NCBI RefSeq assembly: GCF_000172075.1
Contig: NZ_ABIC01000011.1
Location: 48,571-112,570 of the forward strand
DNA length: 64,000 nucleotides
Direction: 5' to 3'
DNA from: Shewanella benthica KT99
GTDB taxonomy: Bacteria; Pseudomonadota; Gammaproteobacteria; Enterobacterales; Shewanellaceae
Under the pieces are notes generated by a model. The model made no database searches. It was not told the DNA's origin and saw only the letters and a list, made by a program, of their open reading frames with translations. A program made the position numbers and the translations under genes. Of this stretch, positions 57,614-64,000 are shown one piece after another (position 1 is the first letter of the stretch; the number at the start of each line of letters is the position of its first letter).

Positions 57614-58279
57614 GTGTTTTTTCTTCAAGGTCTGAAAAAGAGCCAGAGAATTAGCAGGCTAATACAGATGGCAATTGCTATCACCTTAGCCGTGGGTCTT
57701 ATCCAGTTGTGGCAAACTAGCCTACTACAAGGGCAGCAGCTTCTAAAGTCCCAAACACAAAAGATGGCCAGATTACTGGTTCAACAAACGGCTTATGGCG
57801 CAGCTCCGGCGCTGCAACTGCAAAATGATGAACAGTTACAGTGGTTAGCCAGCACACTGGTTTTAGACCCAAAGGTGATGTCAGCCAGTATTTTCAGTGA
57901 AGATGGACAGAGGCTGGCATTTGCCCAGAGCGTTAGCCATGAGGAGCTGGAACCAGGATCGGAAGAGTTGAGCCTGCTATTGGAACGTTACCCACCCTAT
58001 GTCGAAGCGGTAATCCAAGAGGGTAATAACTTAGGCTTTATCGAGGTGAGGCTGCAACCCAGACTCTTTTTCAATGAGATTAAAGAAGCCCACCAGATCC
58101 ATATGGAACAACAGCAGATAATGCTCATCATAGCAGGCCTGATTGGTATGCTATTGTCCCGCTCACTGTCATTCAAACGTGCCGATTTCGATAGACGTAA
58201 GACTCGTGCGAAACTAAGAAAGAAGCCGAAGATGTTAAAGAAGAATAAAGTAAAAAAGGAAGAAGGGACGAGTTCCTAG
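57614..58279 (+). CDS. smp: Smp/YtjB family membrane protein
   Basis: The 221-residue protein is divergent from serB, as E. coli ytjB/smp is. It has an N-terminal membrane segment (about 18-36, MAIAITLAVGLIQLWQ) and a periplasmic region of about 130 residues (LLVQQTAYGAAPALQLQNDE, SASIFSEDGQRLAF). A second membrane segment follows (IMLIIAGLIGMLLSRSLSF), and then a highly basic cytoplasmic tail rich in Lys and Arg. The cellular role is poorly defined. The start is GTG. The stop TAG is the first CTAG of a heptamer array. Confidence 0.85.
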   Translation: MFFLQGLKKSQRISRLIQMAIAITLAVGLIQLWQTSLLQGQQLLKSQTQKMARLLVQQTAYGAAPALQLQNDEQLQWLASTLVLDPKVMSASIFSEDGQRLAFAQSVSHEELEPGSEELSLLLERYPPYVEAVIQEGNNLGFIEVRLQPRLFFNEIKEAHQIHMEQQQIMLIIAGLIGMLLSRSLSFKRADFDRRKTRAKLRKKPKMLKKNKVKKEEGTSS

Positions 58280-58302
58280 AACCTAGAACCTAGAACCTAG
58301 AT
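58275..58302. repeat. Heptamer array (CCTAGAA) starting at the smp stop codon
   Basis: Three exact CCTAGAA units and a partial fourth (CCTAGAT) begin within the last codon of smp; the first TAG is its stop. Two further 7-mers ATTCTCG (58301-58314) with a different unit follow, leading directly into a REP-like hairpin. Confidence 0.9.
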
Positions 58303-58312
58303 TCTCGATTCT

Positions 58313-58335
58313 CGGGGCTAAAGCCCCTCCTACAC
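58313..58335 (-). repeat. REP-like element
   Basis: On the minus strand GTAGGAGGGGCTTTAGCCCC carries a GTAG head and a perfect GGGGCT/AGCCCC stem. A GTAG tetranucleotide before a short palindrome is the hallmark of REP sequences mobilised by RAYT transposases. It lies between smp and the deoD terminator. Confidence 0.65.
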
Positions 58336-58341
58336 AGGCAC

Positions 58342-58365
58342 AAAAAAGGGCTCTAATGAGCCCTT
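58342..58365 (-). terminator. Rho-independent terminator after deoD
   Basis: On the minus strand AAGGGCTC pairs with GAGCCCTT (loop ATTA) and is followed by TTTTTG, about 25 bases past the deoD stop. It ends the deo cluster. Confidence 0.9.
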
Positions 58366-58389
58366 GATTATGAACAACTAAAAGTGAAA

Positions 58390-59100
58390 TTACAGAGTAA
58401 TAGCCGCTTCTAGTGTTATTTCGATCATTTCGTTGAAAGTAGACTGACGCTCATCGGCAGACGTCTTCTCACCGGTACGGATATGATCAGATACAGTACA
58501 AACACAAAGAGCCTTAGCACCGAACTCTTTCGCTACGCCGTATAGACCAGCGGCCTCCATCTCGACACCTAGAATGTCCATCTTTTCCATCACGTCGAAC
58601 ATCTCTGGATCCGGTGTGTAGAAAAGATCTGCTGAGAACAAGTTACCCACGCGGTACTTAATACCTTTAGCATCGGCAGCCTTAACAACAGCGCTAAGCA
58701 GACCGTAATCAGCGATAGCGGCGAAATCTTGACCCTTGAAACGTAGACGGTTAGCTTGTGAATCAGTACATGCACCCATGCCGATCAATACGTCACGTAC
58801 TTTAACGTCAGCGCTAATAGCGCCACAAGTTCCCACACGGATCAGGTTCTTAACACCGTAATCTCTGATAAGTTCTGTCGCATAGATAGAGCAAGAAGGA
58901 ATGCCCATGCCTGAACCCATAACTGAGATACGCACGCCTTTATAAGTACCGGTAAAACCTAACATGTTACGCACGTCAGTCACTTGCTCAACATTCTCTA
59001 GAAACGTCTCAGCGATGTATTTAGCGCGAAGTGGATCGCCTGGAAAAAGCACAGTATCCGCGAATGCACCGTCAACAGCATTAATATGTGGTGTAGCCAT
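58390..59100 (-). CDS. deoD: Purine nucleoside phosphorylase DeoD
   Basis: DeoD phosphorolyses purine (deoxy)nucleosides to the free base and (deoxy)ribose 1-phosphate. The 236-residue hexameric-type enzyme shows [20 protein letters not shown] at the N-terminus, [37 protein letters not shown], the substrate-binding [13 protein letters not shown] and [11 protein letters not shown] (catalytic Asp region). It is the last gene of the deo cluster, behind two hairpins that separate it from deoB. Confidence 0.98.
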   Translation of the reverse strand: MATPHINAVDGAFADTVLFPGDPLRAKYIAETFLENVEQVTDVRNMLGFTGTYKGVRISVMGSGMGIPSCSIYATELIRDYGVKNLIRVGTCGAISADVKVRDVLIGMGACTDSQANRLRFKGQDFAAIADYGLLSAVVKAADAKGIKYRVGNLFSADLFYTPDPEMFDVMEKMDILGVEMEAAGLYGVAKEFGAKALCVCTVSDHIRTGEKTSADERQSTFNEMIEITLEAAITL

Positions 59101-59164
59101 CTATATAACCCCTTATATATTTGTAACTTAAACTAGTACTAAATTAGTATTAAGTCTTATTGAT

Positions 59165-59230
59165 GGCGGTCATCATCTAAACCGCCAAACTTAAAAGCAG
59201 TACTAAGCTAATCGATATCAGCTTAGTACT
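59165..59230 (-). other. Two hairpins between deoB and deoD
   Basis: AGTACTAAGCT/AGCTTAGTACT (59199-59230) is a perfect 11-bp stem nine bases after the deoB stop. GGCGGT/ACCGCC (59165-59186) is a second stem. Neither has a clear T-run, so they may stabilise or process the message, or attenuate deoD, rather than terminate. Confidence 0.55.
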
Positions 59231-59238
59231 AAAATGTA

Positions 59239-60456
59239 TTACTTGACGAAAGACTCGCCATATTCCATCGGCTCTAACTTGAAATAAGTTGCGATAGATT
59301 GACCAATATCGGCGAAACTCTTACGACGTCCCAGAGACCCAGCTTCGAGTCCGGCGCCCAATGCCAATACAGGCACACGTTCACGAGTATGATCTGTGCC
59401 CTTCCAGCTTGGATCACAGCCGTGATCGGCGGTTAATATCAGCAGGTCATCTTCGTTGAGCAGTTCAAGCATCTCAGGCATACGGGAATCGAAATATTCC
59501 AGCGCCTTGGCATAACCCGCGATATCGCGGCGATGACCGTAATGAGAGTCGAAATCAACAAAGTTAGTGAAAACTATGGTTCTGTCACCCGCTTGTTTAA
59601 CTTGCTCAAGCGTTGCATCGAACAAGGCTTCGAGGCCGGTTGCCTTCACCTTCTTAGTAATGCCGCAGTGGGCGTAGATATCGGCAATTTTGCCGACACT
59701 GACCACTTCGCCGCCAGCGGCAACAAGTTTGTCGAGTACCGTCTTGGCAGGTGGCTCTACCGCATAATCACGACGATTACCGGTGCGCTCAAAATCGCTA
59801 GCACAAGTACCGACGAAGGCACGCGCAATCACACGGCCAATATTATATGGCTCAAGCTCTTCTCGCGCAATTTGACATAGAGTGTAAAGATTCTCTAGGC
59901 CGAATGACTCTTCATGACAGGCGATCTGGAAAACTGAATCAGCCGAAGTATAGAAGATAGGCTGGCCGTTGCGCATATGCTCTTCGCCCAGCTCTTCTAA
60001 TATCGCCGTACCCGACGCATGGCAGTTACCCATGTAGCCGTCGAGTCCAGCACGGGCAAGAATCTTATCGGTCAGCTCTTTCGGAAAAGAATTAGTCAGA
60101 TCGGAGAAGTATCCCCACTCGTATAAAACTGGCACACCCGCCATTTCCCAATGACCACTAGGCGTGTCTTTACCTGTGCTCAGCTCATCGGCATGCCCAT
60201 AGGCGCCGATCACTTCGACATTGTCACTAAAACCCGCGGCAAATTCACCGGTACTCTCTTTACCTGCCATGGCGAGACCAAGACGACAAAGGTTAGGTAA
60301 TTTAAGTGAGCCTTGACGGCCGATATCGGCTTTACCTTCGGCACAAGCTTTAGCTATGCTACCGAAAGTATCGGACCCTATATCGCCGAAAGATGCTGCA
60401 TCACTTGCAGCACCTATACCGAATGAGTCCATCATCATGATGATTGTTCTTTTCAT
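59239..60456 (-). CDS. deoB: Phosphopentomutase DeoB
   Basis: DeoB converts (deoxy)ribose 1-phosphate to the 5-phosphate. The 405-residue protein belongs to the alkaline-phosphatase superfamily. It has metal ligands in [12 protein letters not shown] near the N-terminus, and [17 protein letters not shown] (phosphorylated Thr region). [12 protein letters not shown] and [20 protein letters not shown], in parts, hold the C-terminal metal-binding Asp and His residues. It follows deoA by 22 bases and is probably co-transcribed with it. Confidence 0.98.
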   Translation of the reverse strand: MKRTIIMMMDSFGIGAASDAASFGDIGSDTFGSIAKACAEGKADIGRQGSLKLPNLCRLGLAMAGKESTGEFAAGFSDNVEVIGAYGHADELSTGKDTPSGHWEMAGVPVLYEWGYFSDLTNSFPKELTDKILARAGLDGYMGNCHASGTAILEELGEEHMRNGQPIFYTSADSVFQIACHEESFGLENLYTLCQIAREELEPYNIGRVIARAFVGTCASDFERTGNRRDYAVEPPAKTVLDKLVAAGGEVVSVGKIADIYAHCGITKKVKATGLEALFDATLEQVKQAGDRTIVFTNFVDFDSHYGHRRDIAGYAKALEYFDSRMPEMLELLNEDDLLILTADHGCDPSWKGTDHTRERVPVLALGAGLEAGSLGRRKSFADIGQSIATYFKLEPMEYGESFVK

Positions 60457-60478
60457 AAAAACCTCTTACGCAGCCTAT

Positions 60479-61810
60479 TTACAGATCTTCGGCGCGTATA
60501 TAACGATAAATTTCAGGCGTCTTCTCGGGACGAGTATCGGCAACCTGAATAGCATTTCTCACTGCCGCAGACGCTGCTTCGAAAGCGCCCTCTGACTGAG
60601 CGTGGATCATGGCAATCGGCTTGTCCTTGATGATCTCATCACCTAAGGCGCAAACCTGAGTCAGACCGACACTGTAGTCCAGTGCATCACCAGGTTTGCG
60701 ACGCCCACCACCTAAGGTGACCACAGCCATACCTAGCTCTCGAGTATCCATGGCTGAGGCGAAACCTGTTTGCTCGGCATAAACCGGGCGCACAATTTTA
60801 GACTCAGGCAGATACAGACCTGGATTTTCGATAAAATCTGTCGGACCACCGAGTCCTGATATCATGCGGCCAAAAATTTCAGCAGCCTTACCATTGTCGA
60901 GTACTTTATTCAGTTTAGCTCGCGCTTCGGCTTCATTCGCGGCTATGCCACCGAGTTGCAGCATTTCGGCACATAGACCCATGGTGACTTCGTATAGACG
61001 TGGGTTGCGGTATTTCCCGGTAAGGAAATCCACCGCCTCTTTCACTTCGACGGCATTACCGGCACAAGAAGCCAACACCTGATTCATATCGGTAAGCAGT
61101 GCTGTTGTCTTAGTCCCGGCACCGTTCGCGACGGCGGCAATACTACGAGCCAGCTCTTCAGAGGCTTCATAGGTTGGCATAAATGCGCCACTGCCGACTT
61201 TAACGTCCATGACCAGAGCATCGAGACCCGCTGCCAATTTCTTAGAAAGAATTGAAGCAGTAATAAGGGAAATTGATTCGACTGTGGCGGTATTGTCACG
61301 GATAGAATAGAAACGTTTATCCGCAGGAACCAGATCGCCGGTTTGACCTATGATGGCCACACCCGCCTCTTTAACCACTTTTCTGAACAGGGCACTGTCT
61401 GGTTCGGTTTGATAACCTGGGATAGCATCAAACTTGTCTAAGGTGCCACCGGTATGACCTAGGCCACGACCCGATATCATAGGCACATAACCACCACAAG
61501 CGGCAGCCATAGGGCCAAGCATCAAGCTGATCACGTCACCGACGCCACCAGTGCTGTGCTTATCTATGATAGGACCGTCTAGATCCAGACTCTGCCAGTT
61601 AAGTACTGTGCCTGAATCACGCATGCATGTGGTCAGCGCGATGCGCTCATCCATGTTCATGTCGTTGAAGTAGACTGCCATACCAAAGGCCGCAATTTGA
61701 CCTTCTGAAACACTATTGTCGGTGATGCCTTTAACGAAGAACTGGATCTCTTCTTTAGACAAGGCTTCTGCGTTGCGCTTCTTACGAATTATCTCTTGTG
61801 CTAGAAACAT
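60479..61810 (-). CDS. deoA: Thymidine phosphorylase DeoA
   Basis: DeoA cleaves thymidine and deoxyuridine with phosphate. The start at 61810 gives 443 residues beginning [20 protein letters not shown], the family N-terminus, with GGAGGT just upstream. The frame extends 21 codons further without support. The signature [20 protein letters not shown] binds phosphate. [33 protein letters not shown] and the C-terminal [17 protein letters not shown] are all present. A CRP-like site lies 113-134 bases upstream. Confidence 0.98.
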   Translation of the reverse strand: MFLAQEIIRKKRNAEALSKEEIQFFVKGITDNSVSEGQIAAFGMAVYFNDMNMDERIALTTCMRDSGTVLNWQSLDLDGPIIDKHSTGGVGDVISLMLGPMAAACGGYVPMISGRGLGHTGGTLDKFDAIPGYQTEPDSALFRKVVKEAGVAIIGQTGDLVPADKRFYSIRDNTATVESISLITASILSKKLAAGLDALVMDVKVGSGAFMPTYEASEELARSIAAVANGAGTKTTALLTDMNQVLASCAGNAVEVKEAVDFLTGKYRNPRLYEVTMGLCAEMLQLGGIAANEAEARAKLNKVLDNGKAAEIFGRMISGLGGPTDFIENPGLYLPESKIVRPVYAEQTGFASAMDTRELGMAVVTLGGGRRKPGDALDYSVGLTQVCALGDEIIKDKPIAMIHAQSEGAFEAASAAVRNAIQVADTRPEKTPEIYRYIRAEDL

Positions 61811-61922
61811 GGTACTACCTCCAAGTCTGTAACTAAAATTCAGTTTTAAGCCACAAACTCTTTTGTAAAACACTAAAACTGTAACTTTGCTACATTTGAT
61901 ACTAGCCGAGTTCCAGTGCCTT

Positions 61923-61944
61923 CAATTAGATTTAGATCACACTT
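61923..61944 (-). promoter_or_regulatory. Candidate CRP site upstream of deoA
   Basis: On the minus strand the core TGTGATCTAAATCTAA has a perfect left half (TGTGA) and 17 of 22 matches to the full CRP consensus. It lies between deoC and deoA, so deoA-deoB-deoD probably have an internal CRP-controlled promoter. E. coli deo genes are under CRP and CytR; a CytR site was not identified. Confidence 0.65.
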
Positions 61945-62009
61945 AACTAAAAAGATTAGCCTTATTGTTCACATTAAAAGAATAAAGCTATCTAACTTAG
62001 CCCTTGTAA

Positions 62010-62783
62010 CTAGTAGCCCTGCTTACCTTTAGCCGCTTCACCCAGCTCCAACGTGTGCAGCAGGTTAACTAACAAGCTAGAAGCACCGAAACGGAAGGTG
62101 CGTGGAGTAGCCCAATCATCACCAAGAAGACGAGCGGCTACGCCTAAAAATTCTTTAGCTGCAGCGGCATCACGAACGCCACCTGCAGGCTTGAAACCCA
62201 CTTTAGTGTTCTTCTCACTGATCACTGTCATCATGATCTCAGCCGCTTCTAGCGTGGCATTGACCGCGACTTTACCGGTTGAAGTCTTGATGAAATCGGC
62301 ACCAGCATCGATACAAAGCTCAGAGGCTTTACGGATAAGTGCTGGATCTTGCAGTACACCTGATTCTATGATGACTTTGAGCAGAACATCATCACCACAG
62401 GCTTCTTTACAGGCTTTGACTAACTCGAAACCTACAGTTTCATCGCCTGCCATCAGGGCGCGGTATGGGAAGACGACATCGACTTCGTCTGCACCATAAG
62501 CAACGGCAGCACGAGTCTCTAATACCGCGATAGCTATGTCATCGTTGCCATGTGGGAAGTTAGTCACAGTCGCGATACGTACGCTGTCAGCGCCCATTTC
62601 GTTCAGTGTCTTACGGGCAATCGGGACGAAACGTGGGTAGATACAGATAGCGGCGGTGTTGCCTGCCGCAGTTTGCGCCTTATGACAAAGCTCGATCACT
62701 TTCTGTTCGGTATCGTCGTCATTAAGGGTTGTTAAATCCATTAGTTCAATGGCTTTTTGTGCAGCTTGTTTTAAATCGCTCAT
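62010..62783 (-). CDS. deoC: Deoxyribose-phosphate aldolase DeoC
   Basis: DeoC splits deoxyribose 5-phosphate into glyceraldehyde 3-phosphate and acetaldehyde. The 257-residue TIM barrel begins [20 protein letters not shown]. It has [31 protein letters not shown] and the Schiff-base Lys in [16 protein letters not shown]. The phosphate-binding loop is [20 protein letters not shown]. It is the first of the deo catabolic genes here, separated from deoA by 199 bases containing a CRP-like site. Confidence 0.98.
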   Translation of the reverse strand: MSDLKQAAQKAIELMDLTTLNDDDTEQKVIELCHKAQTAAGNTAAICIYPRFVPIARKTLNEMGADSVRIATVTNFPHGNDDIAIAVLETRAAVAYGADEVDVVFPYRALMAGDETVGFELVKACKEACGDDVLLKVIIESGVLQDPALIRKASELCIDAGADFIKTSTGKVAVNATLEAAEIMMTVISEKNTKVGFKPAGGVRDAAAAKEFLGVAARLLGDDWATPRTFRFGASSLLVNLLHTLELGEAAKGKQGY

Positions 62784-63272
62784 AATAGTTCTCCGAAACT
62801 AATTCCAATGTGTAAAAGTTCAAATAGTAAATTGAAATAGAAATCTAATTATGACAGTGCCAGTAGGGGGCGTGTTGATTATTGTTATGGCCGGGCCTTC
62901 GGGCAATGCCTAAGATACCACCATAGGCGATATCGGTTAATTCAGGTATTCAGCGTCGTTTGCGATTTTTTAGTCATCATCGCTAACAACAATCCTGACA
63001 CTAGGTCACGACTTGAATCCTTGAAGACCGGGAAGGGGAACTGAGTCATTACAACTATAAGTGCTAGGTTCCTGCCTTGCCGCGAAAAATCCATTTTAGC
63101 GCGTAAAACGTTCATTTATCTTTATATTTTATAGATTAACTTTTAATTAAACAGGCTAATAAAATACAGCTCTTGCTTAAGTAACAATTAAATATAGAGC
63201 CGTGCAGCGCACGGCTCCAGATGCTTACTTATTACTAATAAAAAATCTATGACTAATCGTCAAGATTAGCTC
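62784..63272. other. Intergenic region between the Tsx-like porin and deoC
   Basis: About 490 bases. They hold the deoC promoter on the minus strand and a terminator-like hairpin next to the porin gene. TGTGTAAAAGTTCAAA near 62810 is at best half of a CRP site. One stray CTAGGTT (about 63065) recalls the heptamer unit but is not repeated. No open frame was accepted. Confidence 0.5.
63197..63217 (-). terminator. Hairpin after the Tsx-like porin gene
   Basis: GAGCCGTGC and GCACGGCTC form a perfect 9-bp stem with a three-base loop, about 56 bases past the porin stop. On the minus strand TATATTTAA follows, so it is a plausible terminator. Confidence 0.75.
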
Positions 63273-64000
63273 TTAGAACTTGTAAGTCGCTGAGAAATAA
63301 TGTGCGAAGCCTGTAGACTGAAAGCCATCAGTATCTTTAATCAGGTAAACATCACTGAATGCCTTAATGCCATAACCAACTGCGTAGTTGTCAGAATGCC
63401 AATAGATACCGTTAAACATTACGCCACCAGAAGAAGCTTGAGTTTTATTTTGTTCGGCAGCATAGTCATCGTCACTTGCAAACTGATAATCTAAATAACC
63501 TTGATAAGAGATAAAGCTACCGTTATCGAAGTTAATGAAAGGCTTGAACCAGTTCATAGAAAACTGATAACCGTTCCAATCTTTAGCTTGAATTTCGTAG
63601 TACTTATATAGGTTCATGCTTACTTTACCGAACCAAGGTACCATAACATCGGCACCGATACCGATTGAAGCATTGTTTACATCACCAGCACCAGGTGCAT
63701 AAAGGTTTATGTCTCCGCCACCCCAGTTAAATAGTGTTGTTAGATAAACTTCTTGAATTGGACCAACCGATAGGTCCATACCTGTGATGGCATCGATAGA
63801 GAAGCGCGGTGCGAACTTCATAAACATCTTTGGAGAACCAGATTTGTCGCTATCTGTACGCTCACTTGGGTTAAACACATCTACATAACCATACAAATCA
63901 ACAACACCAGCACGGCCGCCGAATTCCATTTCCATATAGTCATGGTTGCTTCCACCAGGAAGTTCATCCACAGCATACATGTAGTTGAACTGCATCCAGC
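63273..64000 (-). CDS. Nucleoside-specific channel-forming outer-membrane protein, Tsx/OmpK family (cut by window edge)
   Basis: The visible 242 codons encode a beta-barrel: alternating hydrophobic/aromatic strands, many Tyr, Trp and Gly, and a C-terminal Phe (FAHYFSATYKF) recognised by the BAM complex. WMQFNYMYAVDELPGGSNHD, YMEMEFGGRAGVVDLYGYVD and GIKAFSDVYLIKD are typical of the Tsx/OmpK family. Its position directly upstream of the deo genes supports nucleoside uptake as its role. The signal peptide and first strand lie beyond the right edge. Confidence 0.88.
   Translation of the reverse strand, partial: WMQFNYMYAVDELPGGSNHDYMEMEFGGRAGVVDLYGYVDVFNPSERTDSDKSGSPKMFMKFAPRFSIDAITGMDLSVGPIQEVYLTTLFNWGGGDINLYAPGAGDVNNASIGIGADVMVPWFGKVSMNLYKYYEIQAKDWNGYQFSMNWFKPFINFDNGSFISYQGYLDYQFASDDDYAAEQNKTQASSGGVMFNGIYWHSDNYAVGYGIKAFSDVYLIKDTDGFQSTGFAHYFSATYKF

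Noticed and set aside
62805..62825. CRP site directly upstream of deoC
   Set aside because: Only one half-site is convincing; the better CRP candidate lies upstream of deoA.

Overview
The window is chromosomal DNA of a gammaproteobacterium and reads as a marine Shewanella. The gene order truD-ispF-ispD-ftsB-eno-pyrG-mazG-relA-rlmD-barA, the RibBX-type riboflavin protein with a degenerate second domain, a torECAD operon with its own torS/torT/torR genes, and the deo cluster beside serB/smp all fit that genus. The species cannot be fixed from the sequence alone. No rRNA, tRNA or CRISPR array was seen.

Layout. (1) 1-9.5 kb, minus strand: truD (cut by the window edge), isoprenoid genes ispF/ispD, ftsB, eno, pyrG, an internally deleted mazG, relA and rlmD. 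(2) 9.6-16 kb, plus strand: the BarA sensor kinase overlapping a YjaG-family gene, an AEC-type transporter, and LexA-controlled recN. (3) 16.3-23.8 kb, minus strand: a riboflavin/one-carbon block glyA, nrdR, ribD, ribE, ribBX, ribH, nusB, thiL, pgpA. (4) 24-33 kb: ettA, a palindrome-rich MITE-like element, a DUF3300 protein, rsuA, a Fur-box-preceded TonB receptor, and several gene relics. (5) 33.3-47 kb: anaerobic TMAO respiration, with torE-torC-torA-torD behind three TorR boxes, then a class 1A dihydroorotate dehydrogenase, an RhlE helicase, a lipoprotein gene interrupted by heptamer repeats, and torS, torT, torR. (6) 47-51.3 kb: a small PilZ protein, a secreted protein, and a group II intron truncated by a decayed IS3-family element. 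(7) 51.3-58.3 kb: radA, a large double-PilZ protein, an alpha/beta hydrolase, serB and smp. (8) 58.3-64 kb, minus strand: deoxynucleoside uptake and catabolism, with a Tsx-like porin (cut by the edge), deoC, deoA, deoB, deoD and a CRP-like site.

The most unusual signal is a dispersed family of period-7 repeats. At seven intergenic or gene-end loci the DNA runs in heptamers, at most loci starting CTA (CTAGAAC, CTAAGTT, CTAATAC, CTAGGAT and so on). Several abut or contain stop codons or form terminator-like palindromes. At one locus (41325-41355) four heptamers lie inside the first codons of a lipoprotein gene. A single copy would give an uninterrupted signal peptide; the present array gives a stop after six codons. 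This resembles a slippage-controlled on/off switch, or a very recent inactivation.

The other striking feature is the amount of decay outside the core operons: an internally deleted mazG, fragments of a phosphoesterase, a solute-binding protein, a second purine nucleoside phosphorylase and a secreted protein, plus the intron/IS wreck.
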